Source: Massilia frigida (GTDB lineage Bacteria > Pseudomonadota > Gammaproteobacteria > Burkholderiales > Burkholderiaceae_D). Taken from it: a stretch of DNA of 64,000 nucleotides. Positions 55,025 to 63,185 of the stretch are shown in pieces. The notes beneath the pieces are model-generated. The model was not told the origin of the DNA, did no database searches, and saw only the letters and a program-made list of their open reading frames with translations. Each line of letters begins with the position of its first letter. Position 1 is the first letter of the stretch. Position numbers and translations under genes: made by a program. The stretch is from NCBI RefSeq assembly GCF_011682175.1, contig NZ_WHJG01000035.1:1-64000 (forward strand), given 5' to 3'.

Positions 55025-55059
55025 CAAATAGAATATAGATTCTATTTGAGTTCGTCAAG
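55025..55059 (-). promoter_or_regulatory. TetR operator and promoter overlapping the neighbour's stop codon
   Basis: CAAATAGAAT-ATAG-ATTCTATTTG (55025-55048) is a perfect 10-bp inverted repeat. On the minus strand TTGACG (55059-55054), a 16-bp spacer and TATATT (55037-55032) form a promoter whose -10 lies inside the repeat. The transcript start falls near 55025, two bases from the TetR ATG. The repeat also spans the stop codon of the VIT/VWA gene, which ends at 55042. Confidence 0.8.
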
Positions 55060-57276
55060 CGCACTGTCCTTCAGCACTTGCTCAAGGCGCCGCAACTCCT
55101 GCTCTTCTTCTGGCGTGCGGGCGCTTTTCGCGCGCAGCGGCGCGGCGCGCTCGCCCGCCCACAAGTAGGTCAGGCCGGGCGAGGCTTGTTCCTGCGCCGG
55201 TTGCCGGGCCGTGGCGCGGCGGCGCTCGGCCACGACCTGCGGCGCCGCCGGTTTCCAGCCGCTGAGCAGGCGTACCAGGTCGTCGTGCAGCGATCCGATG
55301 CGCGGCACGCGTGACAGCGCGGCCACGCCATCCATCTTTTCCCACAGGACGTTGGGACCGGCGAGCGCTTCCAGGGCGATCAGGCGCACCTGGTCGGGGC
55401 GCTGCTGGTAATGCTGGAGCAGCGCGTCCGCCATGCCGGGCATGATCGGCTGCGGCCCGTGGATCCATACCACCGCGCCGTCGCTGCTGGCCGCCGCCCA
55501 TTCCCAGGCCATCAGCAGTGCCGCGCTGTTGTCGTGCCCTCCTTCGTACGCGATGTCCTGCAAGTGCCGCACGCTGGCCAGCGGATCGGAAGGATCGTGC
55601 AGGAACACGTGCGGCGCCCGGCCGCCGGCCACGATCACGCCCAGTTCCAGGTTGCCCGGGAAGGAGGTCGCGGCGCGCGCCAGCTGCTCGCGCTGCGCGG
55701 CCAGCGCGATCGAAGCGTCGATCACCAGCGCCACGCGGCGCGGAATGCGCGCACTTTTCTGGCTGATGGTTTGCACGATCGCGCCGCCCTGCGTGGTCGG
55801 ATCGTGGCTCCACGCATGCGTGTCGGCCGGCGCGCGCACGGCGCTGATGATGGCCGCGCCGACGCCAGGGAGCGGCTCGGCGACGTCGCCGTGCACCGCG
55901 AACGGCAGCGTGGCGCCGGCCCGCTCGCGCACGCCGGGCGCGCCCCGCAGCGCGCTGGCCGATTGCACCGACACCGCATGGCGCAAGGCCGGCGCGATCT
56001 CGAAATTGCGTTCGCTGAACGAGGGCAGCTGAGGATAGCCCAGGCCCGGTTCATTGAGCACCAGCGGCGCGGTCAGCGCAATGCGCACGGTCAGCTCGCG
56101 TCCAGCCTGCACAGCCCCCAGCTGGAGCATGAGGTGGTCCTTGCCCGCCGTGGTCACCAGGACCGGGGCGCGCTCGGAGAAATGGGTCCTGGAGCGCGCC
56201 TCGCGGGCCCGGATGCCGCCGACGGCATCCGCGTAGCGCTCTCCGCCCTCGTCCTTCAAGGTGACGCGCGCGACCACCGCGCCAGCCGGCAGGGTGATGC
56301 GCGCGCGTGCTTCTTCGGCATTGCGTCCGTCGTTGCGGATCACCATGGTCCACTCCAGGTAGCCGAGCGCCGCCCTGGCATCGACCGTGCCATCGATGCG
56401 CGAACCGGCCAGCAGCAGGCCCTCCACGCGCGCGCCCACGATCGGGCCGCCGGCATCCTGGTCGTAGGAGCGCCATGGGGCGGCCGCCTCGCTGGCGGAC
56501 ACCGGCACGGCGCTGAACGGGGTGCCGGTAAGGCGGTAGTAGACCGCGCGCGCCTCCTCGGCGGTGCTTGAGACGCGCTTCATCAAAATGAGGCTGGTCA
56601 CGTCGAGCGGGATGTTGCCCTCTCCGTAGCACAGGGCCTGCATGATTTTTTCGTTGCCGAGGTAGCGCAGCAGGCGTATCCCGTTTGCGCTGGTGGTCTG
56701 TGCTTCATCGGCCGCCATGCGGATGCCGATCCGCGTGATGGCGGATGGCAGTTCCATCGAGCCGCTAATGGCCAGCGCCAGCAGCACGCCGGGCCAGGCG
56801 GCGCTTGGCGGCGCGCCGCCGTCCGCCAGCATCCGGCGCCGCAGCAAGCGACGCGCGGCCAGTGCCGCCAGCAGCGACAACAGCGGCGCCAGTATCAGCA
56901 AGCCGATGCCGAAGAAGATGATGGTGGCGATGCCGCCCGGCGTGAGCGGCAGGAACAGCACGGTGAAGAAGGCGCTGATCCCGGTCGCGAAGCCGTGCAG
57001 CAGCGCCAGCGGCCGTGACAGCGCCGGCCGCTCGCTCTTCAGGGTGATCATCAGCAGGGCGTTGGCCAGCGGGACGCTGGCAATCAGGAGCAGGTGCACG
57101 GCGATGGCGTCGGACAGTCCCGTCTGCGCGATGTACGCGGCGGCGAGCAGGATCGCAACCGCGATCACCGGCAGGATCACGCCGGCGAACCAGATCGCTG
57201 CGCGGATGGAAAAACGCAGCGCGGGGAGCGGCGCTGACGTAACGGTGGGGTTCAGGCAGGCGTGTTGATCGATCAT
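55042..57276 (-). CDS. VIT/VWA domain membrane protein
   Basis: A 744-residue protein. Four to five N-terminal TM helices (residues ~25-150 and ~165-185) are followed by a VIT-like domain (GYLEWTMVIRNDGRNAEEAR, GAVVARVTLKDEGGERYADA) and a VWA-like domain (RRVALVIDASIALAAQREQL) with an imperfect MIDAS (DASIA, not DxSxS). A low-complexity tail ends LKDSALDELK. It resembles VIT proteins found with exosortase systems, but no exosortase or sorting signal is nearby. Function unknown. Confidence 0.78.
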   Translation of the reverse strand: MIDQHACLNPTVTSAPLPALRFSIRAAIWFAGVILPVIAVAILLAAAYIAQTGLSDAIAVHLLLIASVPLANALLMITLKSERPALSRPLALLHGFATGISAFFTVLFLPLTPGGIATIIFFGIGLLILAPLLSLLAALAARRLLRRRMLADGGAPPSAAWPGVLLALAISGSMELPSAITRIGIRMAADEAQTTSANGIRLLRYLGNEKIMQALCYGEGNIPLDVTSLILMKRVSSTAEEARAVYYRLTGTPFSAVPVSASEAAAPWRSYDQDAGGPIVGARVEGLLLAGSRIDGTVDARAALGYLEWTMVIRNDGRNAEEARARITLPAGAVVARVTLKDEGGERYADAVGGIRAREARSRTHFSERAPVLVTTAGKDHLMLQLGAVQAGRELTVRIALTAPLVLNEPGLGYPQLPSFSERNFEIAPALRHAVSVQSASALRGAPGVRERAGATLPFAVHGDVAEPLPGVGAAIISAVRAPADTHAWSHDPTTQGGAIVQTISQKSARIPRRVALVIDASIALAAQREQLARAATSFPGNLELGVIVAGGRAPHVFLHDPSDPLASVRHLQDIAYEGGHDNSAALLMAWEWAAASSDGAVVWIHGPQPIMPGMADALLQHYQQRPDQVRLIALEALAGPNVLWEKMDGVAALSRVPRIGSLHDDLVRLLSGWKPAAPQVVAERRRATARQPAQEQASPGLTYLWAGERAAPLRAKSARTPEEEQELRRLEQVLKDSALDELK

Positions 57277-57396
57277 GGCGTTCCAGGGGAAACTTGACAG
57301 GCCATGAGCGTAGCAAGCGCGTGTGCGCTGGGAATGTGCTGAATGTGAAGTGGGCCGGTGCTACACTGCGTCGGATTCATTTCTGGATGTCCGACC

Positions 57397-57771
57397 ATGC
57401 AAGCTTACGAGTGGCAATGCCACGTCTGCAAACGCAGCAATAGCGCCGTGCGCGATACCTGTACCGCCTGCGGCTTTCCCGCAGCTGCACGCGGCGAGGA
57501 TATCCTGCTGAAACGCGCGCTGCGGGCCGACGCCACCGAAACACCGCCGGTGCTGGCCGGCGCGACCTTGCCCGAGCCGCTTGTCGACCTGCCGCTCTGG
57601 CGCAAGGTGCTTGGCGGCAGCGGCATGTTGGTAGGCGCGGCCGGTGGGCTATGGGCCAAATTTTCCTGGACCATGCAATTCATGGAAATCGCATTCCTGA
57701 TGATGGCCGGCGGCGCGTTGCTGGCCTACCTGTGCATCCCTCGGAAAACCGCGCCGTCCCCGCCCCCCTAA
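57397..57771 (+). CDS. zinc-ribbon membrane protein
   Basis: A 124-residue protein. The N-terminal CxxC-x(n)-CxxC zinc finger of RanBP2-like type (WQCHVCKRSNSAVRDTCTAC) is followed by a linker and two hydrophobic helices (GGSGMLVGAAGGLWAKF, IAFLMMAGGALLAYLCI). Its stop overlaps the convergent gene by 4 bp. Role unknown. Confidence 0.75.
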   Translation: MQAYEWQCHVCKRSNSAVRDTCTACGFPAAARGEDILLKRALRADATETPPVLAGATLPEPLVDLPLWRKVLGGSGMLVGAAGGLWAKFSWTMQFMEIAFLMMAGGALLAYLCIPRKTAPSPPP

Positions 57772-58337
57772 ACCGCCCCCAGCCCCAGCGCGCGTCCCGC
57801 TTCCAGCCGGAAATCGGCAGCCTGCTTCTTGTCGGGAATATCGGCCGCCAGCGCCATCACCAGCGCGCGCAGGTCGCCCGCCTCGCTGGCGTGTTCGGCG
57901 CAGACGATGGTCGCCATCGGCCCGATGTGCCCGGCCAGCATGCGTTCGAGCTTGAGCAGGTCTTCGCGCGCAAACGCGGCCGGCGCCGGCCGCGGACGCG
58001 TCGGCTGCGGCCCCGCCCGCGCCGGCGCGCGCAGCGGCGCCGGATCGTTGAGCAAGTCCATCAGGTTGACCCCGGCCGCGGTGCCGCCCGTCTGCTTGGC
58101 CACGTAACTGTCGTCGAAGCGCACGCTGGCGCGCAGCATGGTGCGCATCGCCGCCACCGCCTCTTCGCCGCGCTGTCCACGGCACAGCAGCATGACGATA
58201 TTGCCGCCGTCCATGTGCACCTGGGCCATGCGGTTGTCGTCGCTGACGATGAACGCGGTGCCGGTGCGGCGCTGGTCGCGGAACTGCCGCAACTGGTCCA
58301 CGATGCCGCCGAACGGCATCAGCTCCTGGTGTGTCAT
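57768..58337 (-). CDS. DUF4388-like hypothetical protein in dCache operon
   Basis: A 189-residue cytoplasmic protein. The first ~80 residues (GGIVDQLRQFRDQRRTGTAF, VHMDGGNIVMLLCRGQRGEE) look like DUF4388/PatA-type modules. A second region (REDLLKLERMLAGHIGPMAT) resembles a domain seen in signalling proteins, with a Pro/Arg-rich linker between. It starts 19 bp after the dCache-HAMP gene in the same direction, so the two probably work together in a signalling pathway. Confidence 0.7.
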   Translation of the reverse strand: MTHQELMPFGGIVDQLRQFRDQRRTGTAFIVSDDNRMAQVHMDGGNIVMLLCRGQRGEEAVAAMRTMLRASVRFDDSYVAKQTGGTAAGVNLMDLLNDPAPLRAPARAGPQPTRPRPAPAAFAREDLLKLERMLAGHIGPMATIVCAEHASEAGDLRALVMALAADIPDKKQAADFRLEAGRALGLGAV

Positions 58338-58356
58338 GGCGTCTCCCCCGTGTGCG

Positions 58357-59436
58357 TCATGCTCTGCGGCTCAGGCGGCTGATGGCCATCTGGATGCTGA
58401 TGCCCAGCCGGTCGATGGCGCGCGCCAGGGAGCCGATTTCATCGCCGCGCAGGGTGCCCGGAATGCTGTCCGTAAACTCGCCCTTGCTCAGCTGTTCCGC
58501 CACCACGATCAACTGGTTGATCGGCAGCGTCAACTGTTTGGCCAGGAAGGCGGCCACGCCCACCACCAGCACGGCGGTCAGCACGATCAGTGCGCGCGCG
58601 CCGCTTTCGATGCGTTCGAGCGCGGCGTAGGCTTCGGCGTAATCCTGCTCCACCAGCAGGGTCCAGCCCTGCGGCAACTTGCGCGAGTAGCCGACCACCC
58701 GCTTGTCGCCCGAGACATACACGGTCGGCTGTTCGCTGATGCCATCGACCTTGAGCGCCGGATAGTTGCTCATGTCTTGCACCGCGTCGGTGGCCTGGTC
58801 GGACCGGCCCGAGGCGATCACCTTGTTGTCGGCGTCGAGCAGGATCGCGTAGCCGGTGTCGCCGATGCGGGTGTCCTTGATGACCCGCGAAATATCATCG
58901 AGCTTCATGGCCATGGCCAGTACGCCCACCGTGCCGCCCATGGCGTTGCGGATCGGCACGGCCAGGGTCAGGGCGGGACGGCCGGTCGACTTGCTGATCA
59001 GCACCTGGCGGCTCGATATCTCGCCCTTCATGGCCGCCTGGAAATAGCTGCGTTCGCCGTAGCGGGTCAGCGGCTTGTCGTCGCTGCGCGCGACGTTCTC
59101 GCCGGTCGGCTCGATGGTGTACACCACGAAAGCCCATTCATAGCTTTCGCCCATGGTGCGCAGCACGGGCGTCTGGCGCGCCGCATCCATGCTGCGGATG
59201 TCGTCGAGCTTGGCGGTCTGGCGCAGCGCGCGCACGTTGGCCTCGTCCCAGCCGGTGATGCCGGTGGCGATGCCGCTGGCGGTCATCATCAATTGCTGCG
59301 AACTGGTCGCTGCCGCGTCCGAGCGCGCCTGGCTGCTGCCCGCGTACCACACGCCCAGCAGCGGAATGAGCGATACCGCCAGCAAGGTGATCACCAGCTT
59401 GTGAAAAATAGTCAGACGGAATGATTCGGATTTCAT
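58357..59436 (-). CDS. dCache-HAMP transmembrane sensor without output domain
   Basis: A 359-residue protein with TM1 (LVITLLAVSLIPLLGVWYAG), a double-Cache periplasmic domain (residues ~40-270; YGERSYFQAAMKGEISSRQV, TGRPALTLAVPIRNAMGGTV), TM2 (ALIVLTAVLVVGVAAFLAKQ) and a HAMP domain (LPINQLIVVAEQLSKGEFTD to RLGISIQMAI). It ends 10 residues later. Chemoreceptors, kinases and cyclases carry an effector after HAMP; none follows here in any frame. The next gene supplies the only candidate partner. Confidence 0.85.
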   Translation of the reverse strand: MKSESFRLTIFHKLVITLLAVSLIPLLGVWYAGSSQARSDAAATSSQQLMMTASGIATGITGWDEANVRALRQTAKLDDIRSMDAARQTPVLRTMGESYEWAFVVYTIEPTGENVARSDDKPLTRYGERSYFQAAMKGEISSRQVLISKSTGRPALTLAVPIRNAMGGTVGVLAMAMKLDDISRVIKDTRIGDTGYAILLDADNKVIASGRSDQATDAVQDMSNYPALKVDGISEQPTVYVSGDKRVVGYSRKLPQGWTLLVEQDYAEAYAALERIESGARALIVLTAVLVVGVAAFLAKQLTLPINQLIVVAEQLSKGEFTDSIPGTLRGDEIGSLARAIDRLGISIQMAISRLSRRA

Positions 59437-59612
59437 CGGGAGTTTCCTTTTCTGTGGACAGCCCGGCGTCCCTGCGCACGGTGCGCAAGCGGAGAGGGGA
59501 TATCGACAGAAGACCATATTTCCACAAGACAATGGTTGAGATGGGACAAGGCATCGTGGAGAATGGCGGCTCTACAACACTGTGCCGTCCCACCCCACTA
59601 TTGAAAGCCCCC

Positions 59613-60518
59613 ATGACTTCTTCGCACTCTTTTTCGCCGCGCCGGCGCACCTTGCTGGCGGCGGGCGCCTGCGCTCCCCTGTTCGCGGGCTGCGCGTTTG
59701 GACCGTCTGGCCATCTCGTCATGACGGATGCGCACGCCAGCCTTGCCGCCCTGGAAAAAGCCGCCGGCGGACGCCTGGGCGTGGCGGCGCTCGATACCGG
59801 CACCGGCCGCCAGCTGGGGCATCGCGCCAGCGAGCGCTTCCCGATGTGCAGCACCTTCAAGGCCATCGCGGCCGCCGCCATCCTCGCGCACGCCAGCAAG
59901 GTGCCGGGCTTGCTGGCGCAGCGCGTACGCTACACCAGGGCCGACCTGGTGACCTATTCCCCGATTACCGAGCAAGAGCTGGACAAGGGCATGACGGTGG
60001 CTGAACTGTGCGAGGCGACCATCCAGTACAGCGACAACGCGGCCGCCAACCTGCTCATGAAGCTCATCGGCGGCCCGGCGGGCGTGACCGCGTTCGCGCG
60101 CAGCGTGGGCGATGCCACGTTCCGGCTGGACCGCTGGGAAACCGAGCTCAACACGGCGATCCCGGGTGATCCGCGCGACACCACCACCCCGCAGGCGATG
60201 ACGACCCTGCTGCGCCGCGTGGCGCTCGATGACGGCTTGCCGCCGGCGCAGCGCGATCAGTTGCAAGAATGGATGCGCGGTAACACAACCGGCGCGGCAC
60301 GGATACGCGCGGGCGTGCCGGCCGGCTGGGCGGTGGCCGACAAGACGGGCACTGGGGCTTACGGTTCGAGCAACGATATCGGCATCGTGTTTCCACCCAA
60401 GGGCGCGCCGGTCGTGCTGGCGCTGTATTACACGCAGGCGGCGCCGGACGCCAAGGCCAACAGCGAGATCCTGGCGGCGGCCACGCGGATCGTGATGGAG
60501 CACTTCAAGCGCCTGTAA
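59613..60518 (+). CDS. bla: class A beta-lactamase
   Basis: A 301-residue serine beta-lactamase: catalytic STFK (Ser70, Lys73 by Ambler numbering), SDN loop in QYSDNAAAN, Glu166 in RWETELNTAIPGD and KTG in VADKTGTGAYGSSN. The leader has an RRR motif with a lipobox-like FAGC, so it may be a Tat substrate and/or lipoprotein. All catalytic residues are present. A chromosomal enzyme of an environmental species; spectrum cannot be predicted. No AmpR/LysR gene is adjacent. Confidence 0.93.
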   Translation: MTSSHSFSPRRRTLLAAGACAPLFAGCAFGPSGHLVMTDAHASLAALEKAAGGRLGVAALDTGTGRQLGHRASERFPMCSTFKAIAAAAILAHASKVPGLLAQRVRYTRADLVTYSPITEQELDKGMTVAELCEATIQYSDNAAANLLMKLIGGPAGVTAFARSVGDATFRLDRWETELNTAIPGDPRDTTTPQAMTTLLRRVALDDGLPPAQRDQLQEWMRGNTTGAARIRAGVPAGWAVADKTGTGAYGSSNDIGIVFPPKGAPVVLALYYTQAAPDAKANSEILAAATRIVMEHFKRL

Positions 60519-60537
60519 CAGTGCCGGCCACGGCCCC

Positions 60538-60762
60538 TCAGGCGGTGGAGGTGGTCTTGCCGCGCGGGCGCTGCGCGAACAGGCCGGTGCGGCGCAACCG
60601 CATGCCGCGCGAATGAATCCCGCTGATCGCGCCCCACGCCGACGCCCAGCGCGCCGCGCGCGCCTTTTCCTCCTCGCTCAAGGCGTCGATGGCGCGGTCG
60701 ATCGCCTTGACCATGCGTGCCATGCCATAGGCCTTGCGTTGTTCCTTGCCCCGGTATTTCAT
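60538..60762 (-). CDS. small hypothetical basic protein
   Basis: A 74-residue Arg/Lys-rich protein (YRGKEQRKAYGMARMVKAID, then RAIDALSEEEKARAARWASA) predicted helical, with no signal peptide. Not recognised. Its stop lies about 20 bp from the convergent beta-lactamase stop. Plausible but not certain as a gene. Confidence 0.5.
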   Translation of the reverse strand: MKYRGKEQRKAYGMARMVKAIDRAIDALSEEEKARAARWASAWGAISGIHSRGMRLRRTGLFAQRPRGKTTSTA

Positions 60763-60901
60763 GTGCTGCCCGCATTAACTTACTTGCCTTCATGGTATGC
60801 CCACTGATTAGGCAGCACTGTTCGCCATCGCACGCCCACCTTTTTTAACTGAATGGCAAAATGTAACAAGTTGTTACTACGGTAGAGCTGCCGATTGCCG
60901 G

Positions 60902-61390
60902 CTATTGGTGCAGCGTAGCGATCCGGTCAAGTTCGCGTTTCAAGGCGTGTGCGGGGCCGTCCAGGGTAGCTGCGGGCAGTGCGAACAGCGCCTCGATGCG
61001 CGCGCGCAAGGTGGCATATGCCTGCATGAAGCTGGCGTCGATCCGGGCCTCGCCGCCGCTGGCGTGGGCCGGATCGTCCACGCCCCAGTGCGCGCGCAAC
61101 ACCGGTCCCAGGTAGGCGGGACAGGTTTCCCCGGCCGCGCTGCCGCACACCGTGATGACGATATCGGGCGTGAGCGCCAGGCTGTCCCACGACTTGCTGT
61201 GATAGCCCGCGCAGGCGATGCCCTCGCGCGCCAGCAGGGCCAGCGAGCGTGGATGCACCTCGCCGGTCGGCTTGCTGCCGGCGCTGATGGCCTGCCAGCC
61301 GCTTGGGGCCAGATGATTGAAGGTCGCTTCGGCCAGGATCGAGCGGCACGAATTGCCGGTGCAGAGGAACAAGACGGTTTTCATGGGCAT
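60902..61390 (-). CDS. arsC: thioredoxin-type arsenate reductase, LMW phosphatase fold
   Basis: A 162-residue enzyme: P-loop FLCTGNSCRSILAEA (Cys-x5-Arg), then FNHLAPSGWQAISAGSKPTG, and an acid/base Asp region VDDPAHASG. Additional Cys in ITVCGSAAGETCPAY fit the redox relay. It reduces arsenate to arsenite in the cytoplasm. It follows the aquaporin gene by 22 bp in an arsR-aquaporin-arsC operon. ATG 61390 chosen; 61384 is an alternative two codons on. Confidence 0.9.
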   Translation of the reverse strand: MPMKTVLFLCTGNSCRSILAEATFNHLAPSGWQAISAGSKPTGEVHPRSLALLAREGIACAGYHSKSWDSLALTPDIVITVCGSAAGETCPAYLGPVLRAHWGVDDPAHASGGEARIDASFMQAYATLRARIEALFALPAATLDGPAHALKRELDRIATLHQ

Positions 61391-61412
61391 TTTTCTCAAC
61401 AGTGGATGACAA

Positions 61413-62087
61413 TCAAGGCGAACCGGTTTCCGGCGCGGGCCGGTACAGCCAGCCAAACAGCAGGGTTGCCGTAGCCGCGCCCGCCAGTTGGGCCAGGATG
61501 AAGCCGGGCGCGTCCGCCGGCCGGATGCCGGCAAAGGTGTCGCTGGCCGCGCGCGCCAGGGTCACCGCCGGATTGGCGAACGAAGTCGACGCGGTGAACC
61601 AGTACGCGGCCGTGATATACGCGGCCACGGCAAACGGGGTAGCGCCCGGGCGCGTGCGCGAACAGCCGATAATGACCCCGAGCAAGCCAAAACTGGCCAC
61701 GAACTCGCTCCACCACTGGGACGGACCGGTGCGCACATGCAGCGCTGCGGACAGCAGCGGCAGCTCGAACATCGCATGCGCGGCCATCACGCCCGCCAGT
61801 GCGCCGGCCAGCTGGGCCGCGATGTAGGGCGCGAGCTGGGCCGCCGGCAGCTGCCCCTGCCAGGCCGCCGACACGCTCACCAGCGGATTGAAATGCGCGC
61901 CCGAGACGGCGCCGAAGGTGAGGATCAGCGCCACCAGCCCGGCCCCGGTCGCGATGGCATTGGCCAGCAGCGCCAGCGCCACGCTGGCGCCCGCCAGGCG
62001 CTCGGCCATGATGCCGGAACCGACCACGATCGCCAGCAGGAAGGCGCTGCCCAAGCCTTCCGCCACCAGGCGGCGCGCCAGCGTCAT
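61413..62087 (-). CDS. MIP-family aquaglyceroporin of the ars operon
   Basis: A 224-residue channel with six hydrophobic helices and two half-helix motifs: HFNPLVS (NPL, not NPA) and FANPAVT. Located between arsR and arsC, as AqpS in Sinorhizobium, where arsenite made by ArsC leaves by downhill flow. ArsR overlaps it by 4 bp. No ArsB or Acr3 pump is present in the window, so this may be the sole exit. Confidence 0.87.
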   Translation of the reverse strand: MTLARRLVAEGLGSAFLLAIVVGSGIMAERLAGASVALALLANAIATGAGLVALILTFGAVSGAHFNPLVSVSAAWQGQLPAAQLAPYIAAQLAGALAGVMAAHAMFELPLLSAALHVRTGPSQWWSEFVASFGLLGVIIGCSRTRPGATPFAVAAYITAAYWFTASTSFANPAVTLARAASDTFAGIRPADAPGFILAQLAGAATATLLFGWLYRPAPETGSP

Positions 62088-62404
62088 GGCGGCACCGGAC
62101 TGCTGTCCGGCCCGCAAGGAATGCCGCCGCAGCAGTTGTCGGTCAGGAAACCGATCAGCGCACGCATGGTCGGCATGTGGGCCGCGTAAATCAGGTAGCG
62201 CCCGCTCGGGGTCGGGGCGACCAGCCCGGCATGGCTCAGTTCCTTGAGGTGGAACGATAGCGACGATGGCACAATGCCGAGCCGCTCGCCGATCAGCCCC
62301 GGCGACATCCCGTCCGGTCCCGCCTCGATCAGCAGCCGGAACACCGCCAGCCGCGATTCCTGGGCCAGCGCGGCCAGCGCCGCCAGTGCATCCTTGTTTT
62401 CCAT
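62084..62404 (-). CDS. arsR: ArsR-type metalloregulatory repressor
   Basis: A 106-residue winged-HTH repressor (LAALAQESRLAVFRLLIEAG, GLIGERLGIVPSSLSFHLKE, and beta-wing APTPSGRYLIY). The C-terminal Cys set in NCCGGIPCG is a likely arsenite site, distinct from the helix-3 type of E. coli. The ATG at 62404 follows GGGAG. It should repress from the palindrome at 62418-62449. Confidence 0.92.
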   Translation of the reverse strand: MENKDALAALAALAQESRLAVFRLLIEAGPDGMSPGLIGERLGIVPSSLSFHLKELSHAGLVAPTPSGRYLIYAAHMPTMRALIGFLTDNCCGGIPCGPDSSPVPP

Positions 62405-62417
62405 TGCCCGCTCCCTG

Positions 62418-62449
62418 TTCGACGTTTCCATAATATTGGAAACGTCGAA
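62418..62449. promoter_or_regulatory. ArsR operator overlapping the ars promoter
   Basis: Perfect inverted repeat, arms TTCGACGTTTCCA and TGGAAACGTCGAA around TAATAT. On the minus strand a -10-like TATTAT (62435-62430) sits at its centre, with TTGTGC 17 bp upstream as a weak -35. Bound repressor would block the promoter. Divergent expression of the Spy-like gene at 62567 could also be affected. Confidence 0.85.
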
Positions 62450-62566
62450 GATGCACAAGTGCCTGCTTTACAAAACTTTACCGGCCGCACACGAAGCAGA
62501 CAGGGGCGCGCCCTACAGTGGAACCATGCGAGCCCACCCTGGTCCCGCACTCACGAAAGGCAGCCC

Positions 62567-63112
62567 ATGAATCCGCATAAGCACTCACACCCGCACCCGC
62601 ACCACGACCACACCCACGCACACGGCGAGCACGGCCCGGCACGGCGCGGCCGCCGCTGGCTGGTCGGTGCCGCCCTCGGCCTGGCCGCCGGCGCCATGAC
62701 CCTGGCCGGCGCCAGCTTCGCCAGCGAAGGGCGCGGCATGCACGGCCATCGCAGCCATTTCGCCGCGCTGGACCCGGCCGATGCCGCCAAACATATCGAC
62801 AAGATGGTCGATCACCTCCTGCGCGACGGCACGGCCGAGCAGAAGGCGCGCCTGTCCACGATCGCCCAATCCGCCTTTGCCGACCTGCAACCGATGCACC
62901 GCGAGCACAAGGCCAGCCGCGACAAGGCGCACGGACTGCTGTCGGCGCCCGCCATCGACCGGGTCGCCCTGGAACAGTTGCGGGTGGAGGAAGTGCAGCG
63001 GCTCGACACCGTCAGCCAACGCATCCTCGATGCGGTGGCGGATGCGGCCGAGGTGCTCACCCCCGAGCAGCGCGTGCGCTTTGCCGCGCACATGAAAAAC
63101 CGCATGCAATGA
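62567..63112 (+). CDS. His-rich Spy/CpxP-like protein
   Basis: A 181-residue protein: His-rich N terminus (HKHSHPHPHHDHTHAHGEHG), one hydrophobic segment (WLVGAALGLAAGAMTLAGAS) and a helical domain ending with LTPEQRVRFAAHM, the LTxxQ pattern of Spy/CpxP/CnrX-type periplasmic proteins. The His stretch would be cytoplasmic if the segment stays as an anchor, or removed if it is a signal peptide. Likely envelope-stress or metal-linked. It precedes an OmpR-family regulator in the same direction. Confidence 0.8.
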   Translation: MNPHKHSHPHPHHDHTHAHGEHGPARRGRRWLVGAALGLAAGAMTLAGASFASEGRGMHGHRSHFAALDPADAAKHIDKMVDHLLRDGTAEQKARLSTIAQSAFADLQPMHREHKASRDKAHGLLSAPAIDRVALEQLRVEEVQRLDTVSQRILDAVADAAEVLTPEQRVRFAAHMKNRMQ

Positions 63113-63185
63113 GCGCCTGCCCCGAATCCGCCGCGCCATGTATCCTTGGGCCTTCCGACACTTTGGACGACAAGTCAGCTCCAGC

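Noticed and set aside
60863-60877. GTAACAA-G-TTGTTAC palindrome downstream of arsC
   Set aside because: Could be a terminator or operator, but the stem is AT-rich and no T tract follows; too weak to annotate.
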